DNA of 64,000 nucleotides from Ascaphus truei. Taxonomy: Eukaryota > Chordata > Amphibia > Anura > Ascaphidae. The notes beneath the pieces were generated by a model. It saw only the letters and a program-made list of their open reading frames with translations, did no database searches and was not told the DNA's origin. A program made the position numbers and the translations under genes. Positions 12,066 to 24,389 of this stretch are shown here, one piece after another (within the stretch, counting starts at the first letter, position 1; the number at the start of each line of letters is the position of its first letter). The stretch is taken from positions 292,574,405-292,638,404 of the forward strand of contig CM071567.1 of NCBI GenBank assembly GCA_036426205.1, written 5' to 3'.

Positions 12066-14052
12066 CAGTGTGTCTAAGTTTTGTTATTATTATTGTGTAC
12101 AGCTCTTTCTGTAACCAACATCTTAAGCACCCAAGCTCCCCGATCATATTGGGGACCAATGCAGATGCAGTGCGGGCGGTGATCCGAGCATACCTGCAAG
12201 AGGCTAGCGAACTCCCTGTCTGCTCTACAATTCCACACAGTACTGAAGGAAGAGTGCTGTCGGATCTCGGTCGAGAAAGGATATGGTGACTTATCCAACC
12301 ACACCAAGGGATTGACCGAGATTCCACCAGTGGGAGTGAAGGTCATGTACGCAGTGTGCTGCTATCTGGGCCGAGTCAAGGCCGATCATCTCTTCTCTCT
12401 GAAGAGTACACCAGAAGACACCAATCGAGGCTACAAGCCAGAGGTATGGAAGTCCTCACTGCCCGGGAAGATCAAGGTGTTCACCCAAAACATCTCTCCT
12501 TATACTATGCCTCTTGACCAAGGTCAACGGTTAGGTAGGTTATATCCAGTCACTCCCATCGAAACGATGGCTGCGCAAGTGAACACCGCTGCCGTGCAAG
12601 ATCCACCAACTGGGCTGGCATTCGACTTCGGGGAATCAACCCTGGCCGCCGAGTGGAAGGATCGGCTAACGGCCAAGTTGGAAGAAAGCAGGGAAGTGTT
12701 CCAACCAGTGAGATGGATGTGGGCTGCAGCCGAAACGCCCAGCACACTATCTGGCTAAGCGATACCACGCCCTTCCGGGAGTGTTTCCGGCGCATCGCTC
12801 CCAGAGATGTGGAGGATGTGAGAGACGTTCTACAAGAAAGACGGCGGGCATTGTAACAGAATCCCGCAGCCTCTATGTATCACTGATGGTGGTGGTGCAG
12901 AAGAAGAATAGGTTGGTCCGATTGTGTGTCGACTATCGGAACTTGAACAACCGCACCATGCCTGACCAGTACACCCTTCTGTGAATTGAAGAAATTCTCA
13001 ATGCGCTGTCACAGGAAGACGGTGGTTCAGTGTACTGGACCTGAGATCTGGGTACTACCAGGTACCAATGAGTGCAGAAGACCAAGATAAGACTGCATGT
13101 GTATGTCCCCTTGGCTTCTACCAATTCGCCCACATGCCCCAAGGCATTTGTAGTGCCCCAGCAACATTTGATGGAGAAGACCATCAGCGACATGAACCCA
13201 CAGGAATGCTTAGTCTACCTTGACAATATCATCGGCTTCGGCAAGACTCTTGAGGATCACAAAGAACGGCTGCTGCAAGTACTGGATCGGCTGGGCGAGG
13301 AAGGCTTGAAGCTGTCTTTGGACAAATGCCGGTTCTGCCACACATCAGTGACCAGTGACCTACGTGGGACTCATAGTGTCCACGGATGGATTAGCTACCG
13401 ACCACACCAAAGTTGAAGCCATGGTGAACTGGCCAAGACCAGAAAGCGTCATGGAGCTACGCTCCTTTCTATGATTCTGTGGATACTATCGCCGCTTCGT
13501 GGCGGCGTATTCAAGCAAAGCGAAGGTCCTCAATAACCTTCTCAAGATATACCCTGAGGAGACAGGGCTGACGGCCACCTCTGCGCGACTGCTGTTCGAC
13601 GACTGCTTGTGAAAAGGCATTCATCGGCCTGAAGAAAAGCTTAACGGAGGCGCCCATTCTTGCTTACGCAAATCCCGAGCAGCCCTACATCCTTCATATG
13701 GATGCGAGCTTCAACAGCCTAGGTGCAGTCTAGCACCAGAAGTACCCGGCTGGCCTCCGACCAGTGACATACGTCAGCTGCAGCTTGACCCCCAGCAAGC
13801 AGAATTATCCCGTCCACAAGTTTGAATTCCTCGCTCTCAAGTGCCAATGGCCACAGATGGCTGGCAGTCCTGTCGAAATACCAGTTTACATTGAATTACA
13901 AACCAGGGCCCCTGAACATCGGAGCTGAGGCTCTATCTAGAAGACCGGGACTGAGTACCACACCGGACGATGACCTCTGGGAAGAAATCCCTGGACCAGG
14001 GCGAGTTATGTGCTCGAGAAGATAAAGTGGCCTTCTTTGGTATGGGCTGAAA

Positions 14053-14095
14053 CACTCTACATGTTTCGCCGTTGTTACGGCTTCATCAGGAGTCC
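14053..14095 (-). ncRNA. Hammerhead ribozyme, type I dimer-like
   Basis: Read on the minus strand: stem I ACTC (14093-14090); core CTGATGA (14089-14083); A; stem-loop II GCCGTAACAACGGC (14081-14068); GAA; the self-complementary hexamer ACATGT (14064-14059); then A and GAGT (14057-14054), which pairs with ACTC. All invariant hammerhead positions are present, and cleavage is predicted after A14058 (GUA triplet). Stem III is too short to close alone, but ACATGT is a perfect palindrome, so two RNAs could share it. That is the known dimeric arrangement of hammerheads in Penelope-like elements and newt satellite. Confidence 0.75.
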
Positions 14096-14543
14096 TCATG
14101 AGGCACCCACTACCTATAATATCATACATCCTACCTCGATCATATGAAGTGTAAGCCTGCATTTTTTTAATCCCTTTTAATACTAAATACCATCTGCACT
14201 ATATGGTCTCTTTTCTTCTTTTTTTCTCCTTGGAGGTTGGGGGCTGGTGGCTGCTGTATACACAGGGAACATCCACCCCTTAAGTTGGATGACTGCCTGA
14301 ATTTGACTGCTTTATTGTGAGTAGTCATTTTTGAGCTTTGTTTGCACAACAGTATTACACTATGTAGTGTTTCTTTATTTCATAACTACGAGACGAGCTC
14401 CCCTGATTTGTTGGAGGATCACCTGGTGCAAGACGAGTGGAACAGTCTTTATCAAGGGTTGCAGTTTGTTTCTAAGTTTCTTAATTTTTTCTTTAGATCA
14501 CTTGATTGTTATTATTATCACATTGCTTTATTATTTACACATA

Positions 14544-14940
14544 CTGCACCGACACACTTTATTCGAGCAAATACCCGGTATGTACCTGGCAGATAACTGG
14601 AATGCGCCGCTCCTAACCTCTGACAAGCCCCGTTGCATTTGCCTTCCCAGCCTGGGTTCATGCCTGGCTGATGGGCGGCTGATCTGTTAAATGATAATGA
14701 TTAGGATTTAATAGGCTGCAATGCTTCGCGTGTCTACCAGATGGCATAAATTCATGGATTGTAATGCAGTTTATATATATATACTGTGCAGTATTGCAGC
14801 CAGCGGGAATAAAATGCTTCAATCCCTGCTTGGAAAATAACTCAATGTACTCGGGCAGAAAACAGTCACAAACCTCAATACACCCGGGGATACCCGAATT
14901 CGTGGGACTAGCCAAGCTCGAATAAAGTGTGTCGCCAGTG
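14544..14940. mobile_element. MITE with CTGGCGACACACTTTATTCG termini, TA flanks
   Basis: Left terminus CTGCACCGACACACTTTATT and right terminus, reverse-complemented, CACTGGCGACACACTTTATT agree, and both sides are flanked by TA (14542-14543 and 14941-14942). A related element with diverged termini sits in the gypsy LTR at 17658-18019. TA duplication suggests a Tc1/mariner-like or similar DNA transposon. Confidence 0.6.
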
Positions 14941-16753
14941 TATGGTTGAATTGTATATTGTCACATTTAGGGTGTGTTAGAGCGCTATTGTTAGTTTTTT
15001 TCACGCTGGAGCTATCTGCCAGGCCATCCAGCAAAACAAGCCTTCATTGATGAAACGTGTTCCCAGAGACACGGTCGCAATACTAATGCCGAAGTGGACA
15101 AATTTGAAATTTGATATGGAGAAGGGTCTACTCTATCGGGTGGTGGAATACCATAACAACCCGGATAGAAGGCAACTGGTTCTACCCAGGAACCTACAGC
15201 ATATGGGTCTTCCATCGCTACATGATGACCATGGGCATCATGGAGTGGACAAGAACTTCGGCTTAATACGCGACCGGTTCTTCGGGCCTCGGATGAGAGA
15301 GTCGGTAGAACACCATTGCCGCCGATGCTCACGGTGCATCCAACGAAAGACACTCCCTACCAGAGCTGTTCCAATGGCTCATCTGAAGAGCTCGGGTCCC
15401 CTGGTCCTCGTATGCATGGACTTTCTATGTAGCGAACCAGATGCCCGCAGCATCGGCAAAGTACTCGTGATCACAGACCATTACACTCGCTATGCCCAAG
15501 CCTTCCCCACCATAGACCAGAAGGCCATCACGGTGGCGAAGATTCTGTCGGAACTTTATACATTACGGCCTACCCAATCACCTACATTCGGATCAAGGCT
15601 GGGACTTTGAAAGTAACCTCATCCGAGAGTTGCTGAAATTGTTAAATATCACTAAGTCTCGAATGACCCCTTACCATCCCGAGTGAGATGCTCTGCCGGA
15701 GAGGTTCAACCAGACCCTCTTCGACATGCTCGGCACCCTTAAAGATTTGCAGAAGAATGAGGGGAGTAAGCACATGGAGTCCTTGGTGCACGCCTATTAC
15801 TGCATCCAACACGAGTCTACGGGATACACTCCCTAGTTTTTAATGTTTGGGCGAGAAGCACGGCTTCCTGTAGATAAACGTCTGAGGGTATTTACCGATG
15901 CACTTCAAGTACATACAGTGGCTCCAAAAAAGCCTGCAACGAGCCTACCAATTAGCAGAGAAAGCATAAGCTCATCTGAATGCCAGTAATAAAAGGCGCT
16001 ACAACCATAAGGTCCACCATCGGGAAACTCGTCCTGGCGACGCCGTTCTCCTCCGCAACCTCAGGATCCCAGGCAAACACAAACTGGCCAACCTCTGGCG
16101 CGACAGGGTATTTGAGGTCCAATCGCAGATGCCGGGCTCCCGGTCTACCGCATAAGAGACGCAGATGGCCGGGTAAAGGTCTGACACCGCAACCATCTCC
16201 TGCCTATCCCGCAAGCGGGGGATGATGACACAAAAATCGAGGATACACCATTGGCCAGTGAGCCAGAAGGATCTGAAGAGACAATAACTGAAACAACCAA
16301 GGATCCTATGGAAGGACCATCTAGTCGCGCTGATCAAAATCAAGGGGCGCCTCCCAAAGGAGCACCGGGTAATGGGCCCAGACCGCATACACCTACTCCG
16401 ATGGCTCCAATGACCCTAGAAGTCCTTGACTTGTACCTACCAGAGACATTTCAGAGACTGAGCCTCAAGCATACAATTATTACAACCCCGAGGGAGTTGC
16501 AGAAGCCAAAGAGTGAGGTACCCTCCCACCGGGTAACCGATGATTCGTTAGGGGAACCCCACTATGAGGCTCAGCAGTGATCTTGTAGCAAAATTAAATA
16601 ATTCATTGTGATGTTCACAGAAATGTATAACTTGATGTAGAGTCATGACAATGTGCTAAGTTGTACATATTGCAATGCATTTTTATTATACAACTTCTGT
16701 TGTTGGTTATGTCGTTCCCAAGCGGGACGTTGGTTTTTTCACCAGGGGGAGAA

Positions 16754-18208
16754 TGTGGGCAGGTATCCCTCTGAGCTTCCCCTCTGCCCCTTGGTTCCCC
16801 TCTGCCCTCTGTTACAGCGGGGGAGCCCCGGTGAGTTGTTGGGAGTTGCGGTCAGTGAGGGAAGAGCCCCCCCCTTCTGCTGCTCGGCGGTGCACCCGGC
16901 TAGCGGGAGCCACCATGTTGGAGTTGGCGCACGTGCAGACAGCACATTACACATACGCAGAGCGTTTGAGGCTACGGCGGCCAGTTGGGGAAGAGTTGCG
17001 CATGCACAGCAGGCAGTATCAGCGGTGGTCATTTTAGTTATTGCTCCGCAGGGGGACGACAATCCCAGGCAGCCCCAGGGGCTGCTAGTCACCTGAGCCA
17101 GCATAGCCAATAGGACTGCAGCCTTCTCCCTGCACTCAAGTGGATACATTTGGTGTGCTGCAAGCCAAGCCAGTCGGAGCTGGGACTCGGAAGGGTGAGG
17201 GTGAGTGTGCAGGGTGTCTGTGACCCCTGCACTAGGCCAGAGTCCCCCTTAGGCCCCAGCTAGGCCCCAACTCTCCCTTTGAGGTTGTGGCTGCTGCAGG
17301 GATAGGCCCAGTAGATAGGGACACTGACCCTGTCGTACCAAGCTTGAGGGACACAGCCAGGACGCGGCGGCGACCTGGCATCTGGTGGTCTGGGACTAGA
17401 TCACCATGCAGAGAGAGACTATTACGGTGGGACCCTCTAGCTGGATATAACCCCATGTGTGGGCAGACGCCATCGCTGATGGGGTGGGAGTGCTTATTGT
17501 GGGCTGGACACTGGTGCCCCTGGACCCAAGTACTGTGGGAATACTGTGTGGGTATATCAATATATGTATTATAGGGTGTCTTGCATACTATATGTGTGTT
17601 CTAAGTTTGTGCCAAGTAAATACCGTTATACCATACTCTGGGGTGTGTTACTGGGTACTGCTGTGGCCGAGTTTATTGGAGCATTTGCCCCTGTTCTCGG
17701 CCGCAGCAGTAAACTGGCACGCGCCGGAGGGTGCCGGGCGCGCGCCGAAGACACAGAGGAGTGCCCTCCGATCGGGGCTTTCTGCCTCCCGCTGCCGGGT
17801 CCGCCGGGTCCCCCGGAACCCCCTGCCGCCGTCCCCCACATCGCGGGACACCAGGGCTCCCTCGGGGAGCCCTGGACGCGCATGCAGGGGGCGCAGGCAC
17901 CCGATGACGCGTGAACGCGCGTCGATGACGCGCGGCACGCCGAGGGAGTGCGGCTAGCATGCCGGGGCATCCCCAGGCTTGCGGAGCTAGCCGCACTCAA
18001 ATAAAATGTGCCGCCTCTGTATACTGTCTTGTGACGGGGTTATCCAGTATAGCTAGGATACCTCATAGGTGGAGGTACTGTCACCAGACGGATCAGGTAC
18101 ACCCCAGGATCCCAGCAGTGGAGGTTCAGGTCTCCTGTGAGACACTGGTAAAGCACCACACACTCAGTAGCCGCCTCATTTCCCATAGGGTGGGGAAACA
18201 GCGCTACA
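16754..18208 (+). mobile_element. 3' LTR of the Ty3/gypsy element
   Basis: It starts TGTGGGCAGG directly after the polypurine tract and ends AACAGCGCTACA. About 1.46 kb long, of which about 360 bp is a nested MITE (17658-18019). Blocks such as GCCCCAGCTAGGCCCC and GATAGGGACACTGACCC recur in the solo LTR at 26953-30307, so the two belong to related families. Confidence 0.75.
17658..18019. mobile_element. TA-flanked MITE nested in the gypsy LTR
   Basis: Left end CTGCTGTGGCCGAGTTTATT and right end (reverse complement) CAGAGGCGGCACATTTTATT are similar and flanked by TA. GC-rich interior. Same type as 14544-14940 but more diverged. Confidence 0.45.
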
Positions 18209-20054
18209 TACGGAAAAAATAATAATACAAATCTGCAAACTTCACAAAAACAGTCAATGTGCATTTCACAAGACCCTAAAGTCATGACCCTTTACATACT
18301 GCCATTTTTCCTACATTTGTCCAAAAAAAACACCTTGCAAACGTTCCGAGAACTTTGTGGAAAATGTTGTGGAGCACATTTGAAGACATTGGCACATCTC
18401 TAGCAAACATTGTCATTCATTCCAAAGTTACAGCTGAATTGTAAGGCAGTTTTCAGAATAATTTAGTCTTCAAAATACATCAACATGTCTTCATAATAGA
18501 AAGTAACATGCAATCAGGATAAAAAAAAGCGATTGGTCTAGAAAAGCAAAATGGATCAAGTCCCACTGTGAATGCGAGTGAAAAGTGTATGTGAAAGGTG
18601 CAGAATCAAAGGGAACCAAGAGCAATGACATTGTAAGGGAATAAATATAGGTAATTAATACTTTTAAAAATCATACACTTACAAGTATCTTAGATAACAA
18701 TAAGTTAGCAACGTTAGTTTGTAATTCTAGTAATCTGAAGCTTGACAGTAACTTGCTGTACTGGTAGTTCCTCCTTTTATGTGTTGGTCTTCTACAGCAG
18801 CATTTGTCCTCCTGCCTGTTGCCAAAGTGCCCCCCTTTTATCCCACTTTCCCATCAGTCAGGAAGGGAACCCCTTGATTGACATGAATGTTTTCTTTCTC
18901 ACCAGTCAGTGGAGGAATCATGTGATTAACATGACATTTGCTTTTTGATATTTCTTAAACTGCACAAAACATGTACAGTAGGCCACCTGAAGGGTAGTCC
19001 TGCCTAAGATATAAAAAAAAAAAATGAAAGCACAGTGGCACGCACGTTTAATAGGTTAAATATGGCTGATTGACACCTTTATACAGCCAAGTCTAAGTAT
19101 TTTTTAAATAGGTTTAACATTTTGAATATTTCCACGGTGAGCAAATGCTCTGGAGAGCTTTTACTGTGTTAATCTGCTGTATTTTGGTGATGGGACAGGT
19201 TGTCAGTCGTCCAAGCTCTGTTCTTCTTATTATGGAGCCATTATTAGTCCAACAGATGAACTGATTAAGTAACTGGTAAGTAATTGATGCTTTAATCCAG
19301 TGCTCCTGGAATAAATGCAAAGCATATTTATTCTTCACAGGATACTGTTACTTTAAGGGGGAATTAAGCCAATTACATTGATAAATTGCTGAAACAATTA
19401 ATTTTTGACCCGCTATGTTGGACTGCCCATTTAAGAATAATGTAAACTAATGGCAGTGATACATTTGGCAAGTTAAATCTTTATTAGTTATGTCTTTTGC
19501 TTATTATAATTAGACATAACAATTTTAAAAAGGTATTTTTTAAGAAAATATGTAAACGTTTCAGTGCTATTAGTTACAGAGGGGAACCTCAGGTTATGGC
19601 GGTTTCTTCCACTCCAACATAATAAGAATGATACATACCCTTGGTTTGAGTGGACCGATTAGAAAAGGGTGAGGGTTACAGTATGTAACAAAAGGTACAA
19701 TGTAACGGAAGCCAATCCCTTTATTCATTTTTTTTTCTGGAAGGCAGGCTGGCAGTGAACCTCTGATTGTTCTTTTGACACGTTTTTCTGTGGAGGAAAT
19801 TCCGCTCTGAAAACAGCAGACAACTCCTGGGCATTTACTCTGCAGCTGTGAATGATTTATCCTGTTGGATGTACCTGCTGAACATGATATACGGTACATA
19901 TACTGAACTAATCTGGCAAACGCATCTCCAAATGTTTTAAGAGATAGCGGCATCAGAAATCAAGTGAGATATCTATGTTCCTAAAAAAATATGAAATAAC
20001 AGAATTTGCCGTTAAGAATTTTCAAAGAACATTCTGTCTTTCTGAAATAGGCAT
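18209..20054. other. AT-rich sequence, nothing recognised
   Basis: No convincing exon, RNA gene or transposon terminus. Possibly unique intergenic DNA. Confidence 0.4.
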
Positions 20055-20057
20055 TAA

Positions 20058-20524
20058 GGGCCTCATGCAGAGAGCAGCGCTATGCAGAATTGGAGAGGGG
20101 GAAACATTTTACCTTTTTTGGAGAGTTTTTATCTCCATATGCAGAAAGGGCAGAAAACTGCCTTTCTGCATATGGAGAGTTTCAACCAGCGCTATTACCG
20201 CTGTTGAAACTATTGGGGAAAAAATCGCGTTTTTTTTTTTTCCCTCTCCACCGGCCGCGGAGCGCCAGCTGCTTGGTGGAGAGGGAAAATGTTGAAAATC
20301 GCGCCAAAAAATGGCGCGAACAGCCACTAGATGGCGATCGCGGCTCTCTGCATACGGCAGAGAAAAAAACTGGAGAGATTTTAAACTCTCCAGGCGCGCG
20401 GCGAATTTGAAGGGAAAAAAAAAATGGCGCTTTTTTTTAAACTTGCCGTTTTCTGCCTTTCTGAAGGCAGAATCCGCCAATTAATGCCGCTTTCCATGTT
20501 AGCGCTGCTCTCTGCATGAGGCCC
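20058..20524. mobile_element. Complete Harbinger-type MITE with TAA duplication
   Basis: Terminal inverted repeats GGGCCTCATGCAGAGAGCAG and its complement at the right end extend through GCGCTA, about 26 bp. They are flanked by TAA at 20055-20057 and 20525-20527. Length is 467 bp and there is no coding capacity. Internal short palindromes (CTTTCTGCATATGGAGAG-type) could fold into hairpins. The terminus is shared with the truncated copy ending at 11689. Confidence 0.85.
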
Positions 20525-20527
20525 TAA

Positions 20528-21532
20528 GTTGGGGATTCCACAGTGATACAAATGGAAACAATCACACGCAATGTAACAGAGAAGAAATACATTTTCCCTG
20601 GTTGCAAAATATTCTGTTTTAAATAATTTCAGCTTCTTTAAAACACATCACAGACAGGAAGATAATTCTCCTGGCTTGGAGAATGCATTCTTCTTGTTCC
20701 ACTTAAGTTTGCAAAACCCTGGACAGAAAAACAATGTTTAGTAGCCAAGTTGACGTTTGGCTGAGAGTGCTATCCAGCACACACAAAAGAATACTTAGCT
20801 CTGCAAAGGCTGCAAGCAGCATTTCCTCCTGATTCTTCTAAAGCAATTATAATGAGAGCTAAACAAATAAACATCATTGTACTTGGGAAGAACAAAACCA
20901 GCTTCCCTGCTTAGCTTTGATTTTAGGTGAGGCTAATAAATGCAGTTTTAGTACCAGTGATATAGGTGGGATGGATAGAAAACAAATTGATGTATGTATG
21001 TTTTTTTTATATACTGTAGCATCAACAATGTAACAGCACTTTACAAAATGGACTTGAGATTTTTAATGATTCTGGTATCAGCAGAGATGGGCAAAACAGT
21101 AGAAATCCATCTCCCGGAATTTCCCGGGTGTAGCATGCAAAACCCATTCCGTGGTGTAGAAACTGCAGGCGGATTGTTCCAACTTCAATCCATGCAGATT
21201 CGTTAAAATCCCCCTGTATGGCTCAATTAGGCAGCTTTAAAAAAAAAACACAGCACAGATGGCACTTTAGGGGCTGGCATGTTTGGGACACCAGTACTAC
21301 TAGATGTTCAACATTCAAAAAGGACTAATATATGATGCCACAATTGCTTGGTTTGACAATAAGATAATGATGGGGATGATGGTTTGTGAATCATCATATG
21401 ATAGAGGGTAAGATTATGTAAGTAACTGCAGGTTGGAGATAATTAGCCCTGCATTGTGTGGTAATTCCGGCTCCAATTGCGTTTATTAAAATCAGGAAGT
21501 AACTATGCACTTGGACTCATGTTGGTTGTCCC
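20528..21532. other. Unremarkable AT-rich sequence
   Basis: No gene or repeat recognised. Confidence 0.4.
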
Positions 21533-22189
21533 CAGGGATTACCCAAAAATTCCATAGCATACATAGCAAGGATGTGTGGGGGTCTTTTTAAAATGTATTG
21601 GGGCGGTGGGGGTCTTTTGAAAATGTATTGGGGCGGAGGGGGTCTTTTTAATATGCTTCGGGGGTCTTTTTAAAATGCATTGGGTCGGTGGGGGTCTTTT
21701 AAAAGTGTATTGGGGCATTGGGGGTCTTTTTAAAATGTATTGGGGTGGCAGGGGTCTTTTTAATATGTATTGGCAGGGGCATTTTTAATATGTATTGGCG
21801 GGACGGGTTTTTTTTTATTTTGTATTGCGTGGTGGGGTTATATGTATTTTTTTGGTATGTATTTTGCGGGGGGATTGAGTGAGAGTGGGGTAATTGACGG
21901 AAGGTAGGGGCGAGTGAGAGGAGAGAGGGGGGAGTGAGTGAGGAAAAAAGGGAGTAAGAGTGAGACGCAGGGGAGGGAAATGTATACGAGGCGGGAAGGG
22001 GGAGAGTGAGTGAGACGGAGGGGAGAGAAATACATGAGTAGAGGGGGGGAAAGAGAGGGGGCTCGTGAGGTGTGAAATGTTGTGACTGACCCCTGTCGAA
22101 CCTAATATGTGTCAGCCAGATAGGGGTTCCCCGAGATTTTTCAAAATACTTCAAGGGTTCCGCCAAACAAAAAAGGTTGGGAATCACTG
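21533..22189 (-). mobile_element. Probable hAT non-autonomous element with G-rich interior
   Basis: The right terminus, read on the minus strand, is CAGTGATTCCCAACCTTTTT, a classic hAT-Charlie end, followed by TGGCGGAACCCTTGAAG. The left side CAGGGATTACCCAAAAAT is similar. The 8-bp flanks do not match, so the left boundary is uncertain. Inside are a GGGGGTCTTTTTAAAATG minisatellite with about 30-bp spacing (21570-21800) and GAGTGAGAGG-type purine repeats. Confidence 0.5.
21570..21800. repeat. Minisatellite, about 30-bp unit
   Basis: Units of the form GGGGGTCTTTTTAAAATG plus TATTGGGGCGG are repeated about seven times with small changes. Confidence 0.8.
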
Positions 22190-22356
22190 TGCTGTGCAGA
22201 TGCCAACCTGACAATGCCATACAGGCCTACACCCCTCTGCTGGTAGTAGTTGTGCTAGTTGACAATATCTCTTTCGTACTGTACTGGTGATGGTGGCCCG
22301 GTAAGTGCAGCTATAGGGCTGGTAGAATTTTTATTAATAATTTACTAGACAGCTGT

Positions 22357-24080
22357 TCAGTCCATGATCATAGACTCTGGAATGCTGGGTGCTAGTTCTG
22401 TATATTTGGGCGGAATCAAATGTTTATTAATCTTGAAAAAACTAAACCTTTCCACTCTGACATGGGACAGTTTTGTCCAGCTGTCGGTTAGGGTTGCACT
22501 AGCTGCACTAAACCCTCTCTCTGACAACACACTTGCAGGAGGACAACTCAGCCAGTACACTGCCACCTTTGAAAGAGCAGGCCATGTTTTGGTTTTAGCA
22601 GCCCAGTATTCAAGAGGATCAGATTCAGGAGGTAGGAATGAACTATCACTCACATACGTCTCCACCATAAGTATAGCACTCGTACTATGTGTCTGGAGGT
22701 GTCTGCTACTTCTGCGCTAGTGAGACCCATGTCATAGTGATAGAGCACTTGCCATAGGGAAGGGCATGACTTTGGCTGCTGTTACTGCCACCGCCACCAC
22801 TTCCATTATCCCTAGTACCACCATCACTAGCAAAAGTTACTTGACGAGGCCTGAGAGGAAGAAAGTGGTGATGATGACCACTGTGTTGTTAGTTGTGAGT
22901 TTTGGTGTAGAATGTATGCCCACTGAGGCTGCCCTCTGAGAACCTTCATCACCAACCTCTCTCTGCCTTTCCTCCTTTTCCAATGGTGCCTGGACACAAT
23001 CAATTAGATTTTCCTTGCAATGAGTCACGGTCTTTTCCTCATGGGGCAAAAAGTATTTAATTCTGTCTTTGAATCTACGGTCTAAAAGTGTAGCCTGAAG
23101 GTATTCCTCTCTCTGTTTCATACACACAACACGAGGGTCATTCCCCATGCATTCAAGCAATTTAGAAACAATTGCCAACATATCATTACTATCATCATTT
23201 TCATTATCATTGTCGCCACTATTATGCTGCAGTTCGATTTAATGTTTTTTTGAATTCTCCATGACAAAATTATTGACCACCTTCAGCTACTTATGGAGGT
23301 GCTCAAGCATATATAAGGTGGAATTCCAGTGTGTAGGCATCTCTAGCTTTAGCTGGTGATGAGGCATGTTGTTTTGCTCCTGAATCTTAGACAGGGTATT
23401 GCTGGCGGTGTACGATCAGCTAAAGTGAGCACATATCCTCTGCACATTCCGGCACTGAGGTAGGAAACGAGTAACTATAAAATTAAGTACATGGGCAAAA
23501 GAAGAAATGTGCGTCATGTTGTAGTGCTGCAACCAAGTTGGAATTGTTATCCCCGCCACTAACCCAACCTCAAGTGCCCTTGGAATTAGGCAACGCTGTA
23601 TGAAATTCTGTATTTTTGCTAACACATCAGAAGCTGTGTATGGAACATTTTGCTGCTGCAGTCGTTGACTGCCTTTTTTTAACCACCTTTGTCGTTGAAA
23701 CACACCCAATGGGCAGTTACAGTCAGGTAGTCACCGCCTACATAACCAATACTCCCCACGTCAGTAGTGAGGTGTACCCTACTTACCTCAGACTGTGCTA
23801 GGGCTTCAACCACGGATGCAACAACTTTGCTATAGAGTTTGTTAGAGAAATAGGATCTGCTTGTGATGATCCAACATGGCTTGCAACTTTGAATAAGCCC
23901 TCAGATTTGGCCAATTTTAGTGGCAACAAGTCTATTGCAAGCATTTTAGATAAATTGCCATTCAGCATCAGAGCTTTTTCATGGGTGTGGTGGAATTTGT
24001 TACCCTTATTAAACGCTTCCCCAACTGTGGGCTGCTGCAGTGGCATTGGGGTAATGCATATCAGCTGCTTGTACTAGGTG
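22357..24080 (-). pseudogene. hAT transposase (ZBED-like) remnant
   Basis: From N to C on the minus strand: QQPTVGEAFNKGNKF and LIAIDLLP-like block (24046-23798); FAHVLNFIV (near 23500), equivalent to the conserved H-C-AH-LNL segment; ATLLDRRFKDRIKYFL (near 23050); and the C-terminal hAT dimerisation domain (22668-22357) with LEYWAAKTKTWPALSKVA, CPPASVLSERGFSAAS and LSHVRVERFSFFKIN. These are the landmarks of BED-finger hAT transposases. Frameshifts and stops separate the blocks, so it is not functional. An acidic minus-strand frame at 25836-26213 may be a displaced N-terminal part, split off by LTR insertions between 24390 and 25513. Confidence 0.8.
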
Positions 24081-24389
24081 CATTAGCAAACTGATGCTGC
24101 ACAGGAGAGCACGTCTAGCACCCATACCACCATCACTGCCATTGATTATCATCATCCCTATTACATCAAAATCATCTAAATCGATATGATCAAGTGCAGA
24201 GCCACCATGAGACAATATTGATTGGATTGGGGGTGAGTATGTTAACATGTGATATTATCTTAGTAGTCTGATTGCTGCAACACCCCTTTGTCTTATACTG
24301 GCTATCTAAGTATAACCCAACTTGCCCGGCTCCTAGGGAGTTTGCATCAGTGCGCAGTAGTTGGCTACTCAGCATACTTTACCTTAAAT

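Larger units (their letters stand above)
14046..15010 (-). mobile_element. Insertion inside gypsy pol, Penelope/retrozyme-like, carrying a hammerhead motif
   Basis: Gypsy coding is traceable up to about KIKWPSLVWAE near 14030-14051 and resumes near 15012. The left edge of the foreign DNA nearly coincides with the predicted cleavage site of a minus-strand hammerhead ribozyme (14053-14095). A TA-flanked MITE (14544-14940) sits inside it. I could not find a clear target duplication, so both boundaries are approximate. Confidence 0.5.
12113..16753 (+). pseudogene. Ty3/gypsy retrotransposon pol remnant, interrupted and frameshifted
   Basis: Recognisable parts occur in order. The protease-RT linker includes TPIETMAAQ, FDFGESTLAAEWKDRLTAK and HTIWLSDTTPFRECFRRIAP. 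RT has RLVRLCVDYRNLNNRTMPDQ and the catalytic block LVYLDNIIGFGKTLEDHKE. RT/RNase H includes LRSFL-FCGYYRRFV, EAPILAYANPEQPYILHMDA and FTLNYKPGPLNIGAEALSRR. Integrase, at about 15012-15610 and beyond, has the zinc finger H-H-C-C (HDDHGHHGVDKN to CRRCSRC) and MDFLCSEP. The RT catalytic YLDD is YLDN. Stops and frameshifts are frequent, so the copy is dead. Gag and the 5' LTR are missing. About 1 kb of foreign DNA (roughly 14046-15010) separates RNase H from integrase. A polypurine tract AGGGGGAGAA (16744-16753) abuts the 3' LTR. Confidence 0.9.

Noticed and set aside
20109..20480. 123-codon minus-strand frame
   Set aside because: It lies wholly inside a TAA-flanked MITE and reflects its palindromic interior.
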